Origin: Agrobacterium rubi TR3 = NBRC 13261 | GTDB lineage: Bacteria; Pseudomonadota; Alphaproteobacteria; Rhizobiales; Rhizobiaceae | DNA: 64,000 nt | Assembly: GCF_000739935.1 (NCBI RefSeq) | Contig: NZ_BBJU01000025.1 | Coordinates: 100,119 to 164,118, forward strand | Direction: 5' to 3' | Part shown: one piece after another, positions 38,798 to 48,265 of the stretch | Position numbering within the stretch: position 1 is the first letter of the stretch | How the letters are laid out: the number at the start of each line of letters is the position of its first letter | Position numbers and translations under genes: made by a program | Notes under the pieces: generated by a model | What the model was told of the DNA's origin: nothing | Database searches by the model: none | The model's input: the letters and a program-made list of their open reading frames with translations, nothing else

Positions 38798-40588
38798 ATG
38801 CATCGTTACCGCAGCCACACCTGTGCCGCTCTTCGCAAATCGCATGTCGGCGAAACCGTTCGTCTTTCCGGCTGGGTTCACCGTGTGCGAGATCATGGCG
38901 GCGTTCTCTTCATAGACCTTCGCGACCACTACGGCATCACGCAGGTGGTGGCAGACCCGGATAGCCCGGCCTTCAAGACGGCTGAAGTCGTTCGCGGCGA
39001 GTGGGTCATCCGCATCGATGGTCTCGTCAAGGCGCGCTCGGAAGACACGGTCAACAAGACCATGGCGACCGGCGAAATCGAGCTTTACGCCCAGGAAATC
39101 GAAGTGCTGGCCGCGTCCAAGGAACTGCCGCTGCCGGTGTTTGGTGAGCCTGACTATCCTGAAGACGTCCGCCTGAAGTACCGCTTCCTCGATCTTCGCC
39201 GCGATACGCTGCACAAGAACATCGTCAAGCGCACGCAGATCATTTCCGATATGCGCCGCCGCATGGGCGATATCGGCTTTGCCGAATATTCCACGCCGAT
39301 CCTGACGGCCTCGTCGCCCGAAGGCGCGCGCGACTTCCTCGTGCCAAGCCGTATCCATGAAGGAAAGTTCTTCGCGCTGCCGCAGGCGCCGCAGCAGTAC
39401 AAGCAGCTTCTGATGGTGGCCGGTTTCGACCGCTACTTCCAGATCGCACCCTGCTTCCGTGATGAAGACCCGCGTGCAGACCGTCTGCCCGGCGAATTCT
39501 ACCAGCTCGACCTCGAAATGAGCTTCGTGACGCAGGAAGATGTCTGGGAAACGATGGAGCCGGTCATTCGCGGCGTGTTCGAGCAGTTTGCCGAAGGCAA
39601 GCCTGTCACCCAGAACTTCCGCCGTATCGCCTATGACGATTCGATCCGCACCTATGGTTCCGACAAGCCGGACCTGCGTAACCCGATTGAAATGCAGGCC
39701 GTGACGGACCATTTCGCCGGTTCCGGCTTCAAGGTCTTCGCGAACATGATCGCGTCCAACCCGAAGGTCGAAGTCTGGGCCATCCCAGCCAAGACCGGCG
39801 GCTCCAGAGCGTTCTGCGACCGCATGAATGCATGGGCGCAGGGACAGGGTCAGCCCGGCCTCGGCTACATCTTCTGGAAGGAAGAGGACGGCAAGGTCGT
39901 TGGTTCCGGTCCGCTTGCCAAGAACATTGGCGAAGAACGCACCGAGGCGCTGCGCGTTCAGCTGGGTCTCGAAGCGGGCGATGCGTCCTTCTTCGTGGCC
40001 GGTGATCCTGCCAAGTTCTACAAGTTCGCAGGCGAAGCCCGCACCCGTGCTGGCGAAGAGCTGAACCTTGTTGACCGCGACCGTTTCGAGTTGTGCTGGA
40101 TCGTCGACTTCCCGTTCTTCGAATACAACGAAGAAGAAAAGAAGATCGACTTCGCGCACAACCCGTTCTCCATGCCGCAGGGCGGAATGGATGCGCTGGA
40201 AAATCAGGACCCGCTGACGATCAAGGCCTACCAGTACGACATGGTCTGCAACGGCTACGAAATCGCTTCCGGCTCCATCCGTAACCAGTCGCCGGAACTG
40301 ATGGTCAAGGCCTTCGAAAAGGTGGGCTTGAGCCAGCAGGACGTGGAAGATCGCTTCGGCGGCCTCTACCGCGCCTTCCAGTACGGCGCGCCTCCGCATG
40401 GCGGCATGGCTGCCGGTGTGGACCGCGTGGTGATGTTGCTGACCGGCACCAAGAACCTGCGCGAAATCACGCTGTTCCCTATGAACCAGCAGGCACAGGA
40501 TTTGCTGATGAACGCGCCTGCACCCGCTTCGCCAACGCAGCTTCGCGAATTGGCCCTGCGTGTGGTGCCGACGCCGAAGAAGGACTAA
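38798..40588 (+). CDS. aspS: Aspartyl-tRNA synthetase
   Basis: A class II aminoacyl-tRNA synthetase of 596 residues, bacterial type. The N-terminal OB-fold anticodon domain ([19 protein letters not shown]) precedes the catalytic core with motif 2 ([20 protein letters not shown]), the bacterial GAD insertion, and motif 3 ([16 protein letters not shown]). I start at MHRYRSHTC (38798), with AGGA eight bases upstream. Many alphaproteobacterial AspRS also charge tRNA-Asn; discrimination cannot be settled by eye. Confidence 0.96.
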   Translation: MHRYRSHTCAALRKSHVGETVRLSGWVHRVRDHGGVLFIDLRDHYGITQVVADPDSPAFKTAEVVRGEWVIRIDGLVKARSEDTVNKTMATGEIELYAQEIEVLAASKELPLPVFGEPDYPEDVRLKYRFLDLRRDTLHKNIVKRTQIISDMRRRMGDIGFAEYSTPILTASSPEGARDFLVPSRIHEGKFFALPQAPQQYKQLLMVAGFDRYFQIAPCFRDEDPRADRLPGEFYQLDLEMSFVTQEDVWETMEPVIRGVFEQFAEGKPVTQNFRRIAYDDSIRTYGSDKPDLRNPIEMQAVTDHFAGSGFKVFANMIASNPKVEVWAIPAKTGGSRAFCDRMNAWAQGQGQPGLGYIFWKEEDGKVVGSGPLAKNIGEERTEALRVQLGLEAGDASFFVAGDPAKFYKFAGEARTRAGEELNLVDRDRFELCWIVDFPFFEYNEEEKKIDFAHNPFSMPQGGMDALENQDPLTIKAYQYDMVCNGYEIASGSIRNQSPELMVKAFEKVGLSQQDVEDRFGGLYRAFQYGAPPHGGMAAGVDRVVMLLTGTKNLREITLFPMNQQAQDLLMNAPAPASPTQLRELALRVVPTPKKD

Positions 40589-40597
40589 AGCCCATGC

Positions 40598-40637
40598 AAA
40601 AGGGCTGCTTGCTTCGTGCGGGCAGCCCTTTTATTTT
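40598..40637 (+). terminator. Rho-independent terminator of aspS
   Basis: AAAAGGGCTGC and GCAGCCCTTTT pair around a 13-base loop, followed by ATTTT, shortly after the aspS stop. Confidence 0.8.
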
Positions 40638-40745
40638 GAAGGATCGTGATCCTCATCGGTTAGACAGAAGATGACATTCTGAGCTTCCGTACCCCAACGC
40701 CTTGCATCGAAGACATCAAAGCCTTATACAGGCGTCATTCACCAC

Positions 40746-40782
40746 GGACCCGGTGTAACCCCGGGTGGCTCTTCTGGCCGCC
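40746..40782 (+). promoter_or_regulatory. Structured leader upstream of the SulP gene
   Basis: ACCCGG (40748-40753) pairs with CCGGGT (40761-40766), while GGTGGC (40764-40769) can pair with GCCGCC (40777-40782). The two stems share bases 40764-40766, so they may be alternatives. They lie ~95-130 bases before the SulP start. A link to the sul1 motif reported upstream of alphaproteobacterial sulfate transporters is a guess; I cannot recall its consensus well enough to test it. Confidence 0.35.
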
Positions 40783-40877
40783 GATCCGCCAGACAACGCA
40801 AAGCACCGTTTCGTCTTTTCGTTTTACAGAGCAAGCTCTTGCGAGCCGGTGCGCATTTATTTGCGAAAAAAATCCTT

Positions 40878-42359
40878 ATGAACAGACTTCAAACTTACAA
40901 ACGTGAGTGGTTTTCGAACATTCGCGGAGATGTTCTCTCCGGCATTGTCGTGGCTCTCGCACTCATTCCCGAAGCTATCGGCTTTTCCGTCATTGCAGGG
41001 GTCGATCCGAAAGTGGGGCTGTTTGCCTCCTTCGCCATCGCCTGCGTTTCTGCCTTTACTGGCGGCAGGCCAGGCATGGTATCGGCTGCCACGGCTGCAA
41101 CGGCGGTTTTGATCGTCACGCTCGTAAAAGAGCATGGCATTCAATATCTGCTTGCAGCCACTCTATTGATGGGCATCCTGCAAATCCTCGCAGGTCTCGT
41201 CAGGCTCGGCCGCGTCATGCGGTTCGTGTCCCGTTCCGTCATCACCGGATTCGTCAATGCACTGGCCATCCTCATCTTCATGGCGCAATTGCCGGAGTTG
41301 ATCGGTGTTCCCGTCGAAACCTATGTGATGATCGCGGCCGGTCTTGCCATCATCTACCTGTTTCCGCTGCTGACGAAAGCCATTCCGTCCCCGCTGGTGG
41401 CCATTGCGGTGCTGACGCTTGTGGCGTTTTATTCCGGTATGGATTTGCGCACCGTCGGTGACCTCGGCGAACTGCCCTCGTCATTCCCGATCCTTGCCTT
41501 GCCGCAGATCCCGCTGACATGGGAAACGTTGCAGATCATCTTCCCATATTCGGCAGCTCTAGCCGCTGTCGGCCTCCTAGAATCGCTACTGACGGCCCAG
41601 ATTGTCGATGACATGACGGACACGCCCAGCAACAAGAGCCAGGAATGCATCGGCCAGGGTGCAGGCAATATCGCCGCTGCGATGATCGGCGGCATGGGTG
41701 GTTGCGCGATGATCGGCCAGTCCGTCATCAACGTGACGTCGGGCGGGCGAGGGCGGCTATCGACCTTTGTTGCCGGTGCCTTCCTGCTGTTCCTCATCCT
41801 CGTTTTGGATGACATCGTGCGCATCATACCCATGGCCGCGCTCGTTGCTGTCATGATCATGGTGTCGATTGGAACGTTCTCATGGCGCTCCATTCTCGAT
41901 TTGCGCCGCAATCCGCCATCATCCAGCATCGTGATGCTGGTCACCGTCGTGACGGTGATTGCCACGCACGATCTTGCCAAGGGCGTGCTGGCTGGCGTGC
42001 TCCTCTCCGGCGTGTTCTTTGCCGGAAAGGTCTCCAAGCTGTTCCACGTTCGCTCAGAGGCGGGTGTGGATGGCAGCGAGCGCATCTATCGCGTGGACGG
42101 GCAAATCTTCTTTGCCTCGACGGAGAGCTTCGTTGCCGCCTTCGATTTTGCCGAGCCGGTGGAGCGCGTCATCATCGACGTGACACAGGCGCATCTGTGG
42201 GACATTTCCGCCATCGGTGCGCTCGACAAGGTCGTTCTGAAATTCCGCAAGGCGGGCAAGCATGTCCAGGTCATCGGCGCCAATGAAGCCAGCGCCCATA
42301 TGATCGACCGCTTCGCCGTGCACGACAAGCCGGATGCGGCCCCGCAGGCGCTGCATTAA
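40878..42359 (+). CDS. SulP family anion transporter with STAS domain
   Basis: A 493-residue membrane protein of the sulfate permease family. The transmembrane part contains [30 protein letters not shown] and [22 protein letters not shown], both SulP signatures; the C-terminal ~95 residues form a STAS domain ([39 protein letters not shown]), cytoplasmic and usually regulatory. Substrates of this family include sulfate, bicarbonate and dicarboxylates, so sulfate is likely but not proven. The start [12 protein letters not shown] lacks a clear ribosome site. Own terminator follows. Confidence 0.88.
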   Translation: MNRLQTYKREWFSNIRGDVLSGIVVALALIPEAIGFSVIAGVDPKVGLFASFAIACVSAFTGGRPGMVSAATAATAVLIVTLVKEHGIQYLLAATLLMGILQILAGLVRLGRVMRFVSRSVITGFVNALAILIFMAQLPELIGVPVETYVMIAAGLAIIYLFPLLTKAIPSPLVAIAVLTLVAFYSGMDLRTVGDLGELPSSFPILALPQIPLTWETLQIIFPYSAALAAVGLLESLLTAQIVDDMTDTPSNKSQECIGQGAGNIAAAMIGGMGGCAMIGQSVINVTSGGRGRLSTFVAGAFLLFLILVLDDIVRIIPMAALVAVMIMVSIGTFSWRSILDLRRNPPSSSIVMLVTVVTVIATHDLAKGVLAGVLLSGVFFAGKVSKLFHVRSEAGVDGSERIYRVDGQIFFASTESFVAAFDFAEPVERVIIDVTQAHLWDISAIGALDKVVLKFRKAGKHVQVIGANEASAHMIDRFAVHDKPDAAPQALH

Positions 42360-42381
42360 AAACGTCGTCTTCACTGAAAGC

Positions 42382-42416
42382 AAAAAGCCCCGGAGCGATC
42401 CGGGGCTTTCTTTTTG
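42382..42416 (+). terminator. Rho-independent terminator of the SulP gene
   Basis: AAAAGCCCCGGA and TCCGGGGCTTT pair around GCGA, followed by CTTTTTG. The stem could also serve the convergent gene at 42431. Confidence 0.88.
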
Positions 42417-42430
42417 TCAATTCGGTCAGA

Positions 42431-43621
42431 CTATTCGTTAGCCGAAACCGTCAGGCCCAGCACCTGCGGGATGGTGTTCGGTGCACCCATGGCCGCGCCC
42501 ATGATCATGGGGAACGGCACTGGCTTTGCCGGTGCTGCCGAGATGGTAAAGTTCTTGGGGTCGTCGATATAGGTGTTGACGGCGGCAGACACCGCGTTCT
42601 GCAATTCCGGCACGTTGAGCTGCGCCATCATGATCGGAACCATGCCCTTGATGGTCTGCGACAGCTGCTCGCCGGTCATGCCCTGTTCGCCAGCCGCATA
42701 ATCGATGGCGCGCTTGGTGATGCTGGCATCATCGAAGCTCATTTCGGCGCTGTTGAAGCTCAACTGCTGCATCAGACCCAGCATCGCAAGACCAGCGGCC
42801 TGGTCGGCCTGCTCCTTGTTGGGGTTGGCGGCCTGCGCCTTGACGGCATCCTGCATCGACTTGATGAAGTTCAGCGTGTAGCCCGAGAAACTGAAGGCCA
42901 TGTTGAGACGACCGACATCCTTGAGATCGATGGCATATTCATCGACCGTCAGCGTGCCCGGTGCGATTTCCCACGAGCCGCTCATGTTCATCTCGCCACT
43001 CAGCGACTGAACCTGAAGCTTGTCGATGGCTTCCTTAGATTTCGGGTCCTGGATATTGCTGAGATCGGCCTTGAAGCCGGTGGCGTTCAGATCGAAGCTG
43101 ATGGTGCTGTCATCTTCGCTCTTGGTCATCGTCGTCTTTGTTTCTTCAAGCGCGAAGGTTTCCTTGCCATCGATCTTGACCGATACGGGTCCGCTATGGG
43201 CCTCGTCATACAGCATCATCGAATCCACTTTGCCGGTGGTTGAGTCTGCTGGCACCACGATGCCGGACACGTAGATATCGCTGACGTCGACCGCGACATT
43301 TTCCTTCGCGTATTTGACGTCGTCGAAGCTCATCTTTTCGATGGTGTAGCCGCCATTATCCTCTTCCACACCATCAAGTCTGACGTTGCCGAGCGGGATG
43401 ACCTGATCCTTGGGCGTGGTCGCGCTGAAGGTGACACCGCTCAGTGTGACGGTAGAACCATCGACTGCAATCGACTTCGCTGCAATTTCAGCACCCTGAA
43501 CGCGATAGGCATCATTGATCTTCTTGAGCACGTCTGCGCCGTCGAGTGCAAAGGCTGGCGACGCAAAGGCGACGGCCGCAACGCCTGCGAGCAAAATATG
43601 CCGTGTAGATTGAAGTCTCAT
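42431..43621 (-). CDS. Exported protein of unknown function
   Basis: A 396-residue periplasmic protein. MRLQSTRHILLAGVAAVAFA ending ASPAFA is a clear signal peptide, and GAGGGAAGAGAC is a good ribosome site for the ATG at 43621. The mature protein is rich in short beta strands with repeated statements of the type SGVTFS, MSFDDVKY, MSFDDASI and LTVDEYAIDLKDV, suggesting a repetitive beta fold such as those of AsmA- or YdgA-like envelope proteins, but I do not recognise a named family. A Pro-rich C-terminus (APAKPVPFP) follows a predicted helical part. Confidence 0.8.
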   Translation of the reverse strand: MRLQSTRHILLAGVAAVAFASPAFALDGADVLKKINDAYRVQGAEIAAKSIAVDGSTVTLSGVTFSATTPKDQVIPLGNVRLDGVEEDNGGYTIEKMSFDDVKYAKENVAVDVSDIYVSGIVVPADSTTGKVDSMMLYDEAHSGPVSVKIDGKETFALEETKTTMTKSEDDSTISFDLNATGFKADLSNIQDPKSKEAIDKLQVQSLSGEMNMSGSWEIAPGTLTVDEYAIDLKDVGRLNMAFSFSGYTLNFIKSMQDAVKAQAANPNKEQADQAAGLAMLGLMQQLSFNSAEMSFDDASITKRAIDYAAGEQGMTGEQLSQTIKGMVPIMMAQLNVPELQNAVSAAVNTYIDDPKNFTISAAPAKPVPFPMIMGAAMGAPNTIPQVLGLTVSANE

Positions 43622-43847
43622 TCTGTCTCTTCCCTCGTGGATATTGGAGATAGGATTATCGAAAGCCGGAATCATGCATTTATATCCGAGGCATAGCGAC
43701 GGTCTACTGCATTCGTACTTTCCAACGAATGGCCGAATTGCGGCATAAAAACAAGATTAACGAAAAATATACGTTTGACCACCGTCATCCACAGCGGAAA
43801 AGGCGCGATTCCTTGCCGGGAATCGGCATTTCGGCTAGTCAAGCGCC

Positions 43848-46127
43848 ATGGCAAAAAATATTGTTCCTCCGTCCGGCGGAGACGACGACAACGTACTCCC
43901 GATCGACCTCAAGGCCGCGCTCGAAGAGCGCTATCTGGCCTATGCGCTGTCGACCATCATGCACCGTGCGCTGCCGGATGTTCGCGATGGCCTGAAGCCG
44001 GTCCATCGCCGCATCATTCACGCCATGAGCGAGATGGGCATCCGCCCCAACTCCGCGTTCAAGAAATGCGCCCGTATCGTCGGTGACGTCATCGGTAAGT
44101 TCCACCCGCATGGCGACCAGTCGGTCTATGATGCGCTGGTGCGTCTGGCGCAGGACTTTTCCCAGCGCTACCCGATCGTCGACGGGCAGGGCAACTTCGG
44201 CAACATCGATGGCGATGGCGCTGCCGCCTATCGTTACACAGAAGCGCGCATGACCGATGTCGCGGCGCTGCTGCTGGAAGGCATCGAGCAGGACGCCGTC
44301 GATTTTCGCCCGACCTATAACGAGGAAGACGACGAGCCTGTCGTGATGCCGGGCGCGTTTCCAAACCTTCTCGCCAACGGTTCCTCCGGCATCGCGGTTG
44401 GTATGGCGACCTCCATTCCGCCGCACAACGCCCATGAGCTTTGCGATGCAGCACTTCGGCTGATCAAGAACCCAGAAGCGAGCGTCGAGGATTTGATGTT
44501 CGATCCCGCTCACCCGGAAAAGGGCGGCATCGAGGGGCCGGATTTACCCACGGGCGGCATCATCATCGAGAGCCGCGAAAGCATGATCGAGGCCTACCGC
44601 ACGGGTCGCGGTGGCTTCCGCGTTCGGGCGAAGTGGGAAATCGAAGATCTTGGCCGCGGCGGCTACCAGATCGTCATCACCGAAATTCCCTATCAGGTCC
44701 AGAAATCCCGACTGATCGAGAAGATCGCCGAACTGTTGCTGGCGCGGCGCCTGCCGCTGCTGGAAGACGTGCGCGACGAATCCGCTGAAGACGTGCGCGT
44801 GGTGCTGGTGCCGAAGAACCGCACCGTCGATGCCACGTTGCTGATGGAATCGCTGTTCCGTCTGTCCGATCTGGAAAACCGTATTCCGCTCAACATGAAC
44901 GTCCTGTCCATGGGGCGTGTGCCCAAGGTCATGGCGCTGAACGAAGTGCTGAAGGAATGGCTGGACCACCGCCGCGACGTGCTGCTGCGCCGCTCGCGCT
45001 TCCGTCTGGCCGCCATCGACCGTCGCCTTGAAATTCTTGGCGGCTTCCTCATTGCTTACCTCAACATCGATGAGATCATCGCCATCATCCGTGAGGAAGA
45101 TGAGCCGAAGCCGGTCATGGTTGCACGCTTCAACCTGACCGATATTCAGGCCGAAGCCATTCTCAACATGCGCCTGCGCTCTCTGCGCAAGCTGGAAGAA
45201 TTCGAAATCCGCACGGAATTCGAAGGCCTGAGCAGCGAGAAGGCCGAGATCGAGTCGCTGCTGGCATCGCCGGACAAGCAGTGGAAGACCGTTGCCTGGG
45301 AAATCGAAGAGGTCAAAAAGAAATACGCCAAGGCCACCAAGCTTGGCGCCCGTCGCACTCTGTTTGCCATGGCGCCGACCGCCGATGTCGATGCCATCCA
45401 GCAGTCGATGATCGAAAAAGAACCCGTGACCATCGTCATTTCCCAGAAGGGCTGGATCAGGGCGCTGAAGGGCCATATGGCCGATACCTCTGCCCTGACC
45501 TTCAAGGAAGGCGACGGCCCGAAGCTGGCTTTCCCGGCACAGACCACGGACAAGCTGCTGCTGGTGACGACAGGCGGCAAGGCCTATACGCTGGGCGCGG
45601 ACAAGCTGCCGGGCGGGCGTGGCCATGGCGAGCCAGTGCGCATCATGGTCGATATGGAAAACGATCAGGACATTCTGAGCGCCTTCGTGCATGACCCATC
45701 GCGCAAGCTGCTGCTGGCCTCCACCGCCGGCAACGGTTTCGTCATCGCGGAAACGGAAATGGTGGCCAATACCCGCAAGGGCAAGCAGATCATGAACGTC
45801 TCCATGCCGGACGAAATGAAGCTACTGGTACCTGTCACGGGCGACCACGTTGCCGTCGTTGGCGAAAACCGCAAGATGCTGACCTTCCCGCTCTCGCAAG
45901 TGCCAGAGATGTCGCGCGGCAAGGGCGTGCGCCTGCAACGCTACAAGGATGGCGGCATTTCGGACGTGAAGTGCTTCGCGCTGGCGACCGGCCTCACATG
46001 GGAAGACAGCGCTGGGCGCTCCTTCTCCAAGGTGGGCGACGAACTGCTGGAATGGATGGCCGACCGCGCCACCGCAGGCCGCACCGTGCCGAAGGGCTTC
46101 CCCCGCAGCGGCAAGTTTGGCGGGTAA
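43848..46127 (+). CDS. parC: DNA topoisomerase IV subunit A
   Basis: Cleaves and rejoins DNA to unlink replicated chromosomes, with ParE. The 759-residue protein starts with the GyrA/ParC fold ([20 protein letters not shown]), and the catalytic tyrosine is Y130 in [12 protein letters not shown]. The quinolone-determining segment reads [12 protein letters not shown]: Gln and Asp stand where E. coli ParC has Ser80 and Glu84. The C-terminal domain has weak propeller repeats ([29 protein letters not shown]). It lacks the GyrA box, favouring ParC over GyrA. parE is not in the window. Confidence 0.94.
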   Translation: MAKNIVPPSGGDDDNVLPIDLKAALEERYLAYALSTIMHRALPDVRDGLKPVHRRIIHAMSEMGIRPNSAFKKCARIVGDVIGKFHPHGDQSVYDALVRLAQDFSQRYPIVDGQGNFGNIDGDGAAAYRYTEARMTDVAALLLEGIEQDAVDFRPTYNEEDDEPVVMPGAFPNLLANGSSGIAVGMATSIPPHNAHELCDAALRLIKNPEASVEDLMFDPAHPEKGGIEGPDLPTGGIIIESRESMIEAYRTGRGGFRVRAKWEIEDLGRGGYQIVITEIPYQVQKSRLIEKIAELLLARRLPLLEDVRDESAEDVRVVLVPKNRTVDATLLMESLFRLSDLENRIPLNMNVLSMGRVPKVMALNEVLKEWLDHRRDVLLRRSRFRLAAIDRRLEILGGFLIAYLNIDEIIAIIREEDEPKPVMVARFNLTDIQAEAILNMRLRSLRKLEEFEIRTEFEGLSSEKAEIESLLASPDKQWKTVAWEIEEVKKKYAKATKLGARRTLFAMAPTADVDAIQQSMIEKEPVTIVISQKGWIRALKGHMADTSALTFKEGDGPKLAFPAQTTDKLLLVTTGGKAYTLGADKLPGGRGHGEPVRIMVDMENDQDILSAFVHDPSRKLLLASTAGNGFVIAETEMVANTRKGKQIMNVSMPDEMKLLVPVTGDHVAVVGENRKMLTFPLSQVPEMSRGKGVRLQRYKDGGISDVKCFALATGLTWEDSAGRSFSKVGDELLEWMADRATAGRTVPKGFPRSGKFGG

Positions 46128-46340
46128 GGGCAGGGCTCTCCAACCCTCTCGCCTCCACTTTCCGGTTGGAGCGGCGGGGTGGTTTGGCGGAAACACATCT
46201 ACCTTTGTTACCCCGCACATGCTGCGGGGCCCAGCCGACGCGCGTCTGTGTGTTGGGAAATGGTCTTCCAGCCCAAGGACTTGGGCTGACTGGATTCCGG
46301 CTCAGGGCCGGAATGACAGAAGAAGGTTACGTGTAAAAAC
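46128..46340. repeat. Intergenic palindromic repeat array (three hairpins)
   Basis: Between parC and the PRC-barrel gene lie three successive inverted repeats: CCCCGCA/TGCGGGG (about 46211-46229), AGCCCAA/TTGGGCT (about 46271-46288) and ATTCCGG/CCGGAAT (about 46294-46314). The last, with its flanks, has the look of the dispersed CCGGAATGACA-type repeats seen in many alphaproteobacterial genomes. No gene is seen here; frames such as 46117-46464 are repeat read-through. Confidence 0.6.
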
Positions 46341-46383
46341 CCTGAGGACAAATCCGGGTTGGTTATATCTTGATAGGCTCGAA

Positions 46384-46430
46384 CGAAAAAGCCCACCGAC
46401 GATTGGACTGAACCAACTGTCGGTGGGCTT
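46384..46430 (-). terminator. Rho-independent terminator of the PRC-barrel gene
   Basis: On the minus strand AAGCCCACCGAC pairs with GTCGGTGGGCTT around an 18-base loop and is followed by TTTCG. Confidence 0.8.
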
Positions 46431-46466
46431 GAAGACAAGCGGAACGTTACCGCACGTCGCGTAGGA

Positions 46467-46934
46467 TTAGTCGTCCATCTTGTCGTAGTCGAGCTTCGGA
46501 GCAGCTTCGAGCGCTTCCTTGGTCGTGTCTACGTAAGCCTTCCATGTGCCATTATCGTTGTTGATGGCAACGGAGGCCGGGTCGAGAACGACGTAGCTCT
46601 TGTCGATACCGAGGAAGCCACCGACGCTGGCAACCAGACCGATGACAGACTTGCCATCGCCGATCACGACGTCTTCGATCTCACCGATTTCCTCGTTCTT
46701 CGCATTGTAGATGTCCATGCCATCCAGCTGCGAAGCGGTGAGGTCGGTCTTCTGCACATTGACGAACTTCAAAGGACCAATTGCCTTGGTGCCCATTGTG
46801 ATCCCAGGACCAGCCATCGTCGCATCAGCGCCAGCAGCCGGTGCCGCCGAAGGAGCTGTGGTCGCTGTCTGTGCGAAGGCAACAGAAGAGGTCAGAGCTG
46901 CAACGGCAGCCAGTGCGAAGATCTTGTTTTTCAT
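46467..46934 (-). CDS. Exported PRC-barrel domain protein
   Basis: A 155-residue periplasmic protein. MKNKIFALAAVAALTSSVAF (cut after AFA-Q) is the signal peptide, an Ala-rich linker follows, and a PRC-barrel domain occupies ~60-135 (LTASQLDGMDIYNAKNEEIG, EDVVIGDGKSVIGLVASVGG). PRC barrels are small beta folds that bind partners; exported forms in rhizobia are common and unassigned. The frame upstream of the ATG at 46934, which has AAGGGAAG before it, is not coding. Confidence 0.86.
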   Translation of the reverse strand: MKNKIFALAAVAALTSSVAFAQTATTAPSAAPAAGADATMAGPGITMGTKAIGPLKFVNVQKTDLTASQLDGMDIYNAKNEEIGEIEDVVIGDGKSVIGLVASVGGFLGIDKSYVVLDPASVAINNDNGTWKAYVDTTKEALEAAPKLDYDKMDD

Positions 46935-47164
46935 GATGTTTCTTCCCTTGTATATGCTGAACATGCTGTTCGGGGGAAGAACGGGTCGGGGTGGGTTTGG
47001 TTCCTCGGCCATATGACATCGCAATATTTTTTATCTTTATTAGCATCGCTTAATTAGTTCAAAGGTTGAAACGTATGCGTAATATTTCTTTTTTAAATAG
47101 TATTTTGCGATCTTGACGTGCGGCCCGTTTTTCGCCAACCTCATATAAAATGGCAGGGGCGTTT

Positions 47165-48217
47165 ATGAGCAGTATTGATGAAAGTCTTCGTGGTATTGCG
47201 GAGCGCGTGAAGTCTCACTCTAGTACAATGGCAACTGAGGAGGCGGTCAAAACTGCTGTTGTTTTACCATTTTTACGCGCCCTTGGTTACGACGTCTTTG
47301 ATCCATCGGAAGTTGTTCCAGAATTCACTGCAGACGCTGTTGGAAAGAAGGGTGAAAAAGTTGACTACGCTATCAAGGTTGATGGTGAAATTCGCATACT
47401 TGTAGAATGTAAGCCTATTTCAGTTGCTTTAGAAAAAAAGCATCTTGACCAGCTTTACCGATATTTCAGCGTTACGAATGCAAAGTTTGCGATCTTGACG
47501 AACGGTCGAACTTTCAATTTTTACACAGACCTCGAAGCGACCAATAAACTTGATACCCGTCCCTTTTTTGTGTTCGATGTAACGGACTTCAATGCGAGTA
47601 TCCTTTCCGAATTGAGGAAGTTCGAAAAAGGTGCCTTTGATGTTACTGCGATTTTGGCGACTGCGGAGCGCCTCAAATACACATCAGGCGTCAAGCAAGT
47701 TATAGCTAGGCTTATCGAAGAACCGTCCGAAGACTTTGTTAAAATCGTTTCATCGGGCGTTTATGAGGGGCGGATGACTTCTCAAGTGAAAGAGATGTTT
47801 ACGGGCATAGTTCGTACAGCTTTTCGCGAGGTTATCATGGACACGGTGAAGAACCGGCTTTCCAGCGCGCTCGCTGACACCGAACAAGTTATTGAAAAGA
47901 TTGACGACCCTATCGAAGATGAACCCGAAGTCGTTACGACAGAAGAGGAGCGGGAAGGGTATATGATCGTGAAAGCTATTGTAAGAGACACCATTAGCGC
48001 GAAGCGGGTGGTGATGCGCGATCAGAAATCTTACTGTGGTATTCTTATTGATAACAATAACCGAAAGCCGCTCGCTCGTTTATGGTTTAATCGGTCTGTC
48101 AAGTATATTGGGTTGTTCGACGGCGAGGTCGAGGAACGGCTTATTGTCGATAGTCTGGATAAGATCTACGAATACGCCGAGAGATTGAGGGCCACAGCGA
48201 AGTTGTATGTTGAGTAG
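47165..48217 (+). CDS. Stand-alone HsdR-N-type (PD-(D/E)XK) protein
   Basis: A 350-residue soluble protein. The first ~170 residues match the N-terminal nuclease domain of type I restriction HsdR: AVVLPFLRALGYDVFDPSEV, then VDYAIKVDGEIRILVECKPI, where D67, E81 and K83 make the PD-(D/E)XK core, and AILTNGRTFNFYTDLE. Residues ~175-260 are helical, and the C-terminal ~90 (IVRDTISAKRVVMRDQKSYC, ending LRATAKLYVE) look like a small beta domain. There is no helicase domain and no HsdM or HsdS nearby, so it is not a working type I system. Base composition is clearly more A+T-rich than the neighbours, suggesting transfer. The ATG at 47165 has AGGGGCG upstream. Confidence 0.8.
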   Translation: MSSIDESLRGIAERVKSHSSTMATEEAVKTAVVLPFLRALGYDVFDPSEVVPEFTADAVGKKGEKVDYAIKVDGEIRILVECKPISVALEKKHLDQLYRYFSVTNAKFAILTNGRTFNFYTDLEATNKLDTRPFFVFDVTDFNASILSELRKFEKGAFDVTAILATAERLKYTSGVKQVIARLIEEPSEDFVKIVSSGVYEGRMTSQVKEMFTGIVRTAFREVIMDTVKNRLSSALADTEQVIEKIDDPIEDEPEVVTTEEEREGYMIVKAIVRDTISAKRVVMRDQKSYCGILIDNNNRKPLARLWFNRSVKYIGLFDGEVEERLIVDSLDKIYEYAERLRATAKLYVE

Positions 48218-48265
48218 AGGCGAATGCTTTTCAGGCCGCACACACTTTCTGTTTTGATTCCCGTG

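Noticed and set aside
38132..40399. A 755-residue open frame antisense to aspS
   Set aside because: It is a shadow of the high G+C codon pattern of aspS and part of the MFS gene; no family signature and no ribosome site.
40740..40877. Fluoride or guanidine riboswitch before the SulP gene
   Set aside because: The stems lack the conserved loop sequences I recall for those classes, and SulP is not a usual target.
44544..45692. A 382-residue frame antisense to parC
   Set aside because: Shadow of parC with no family match.
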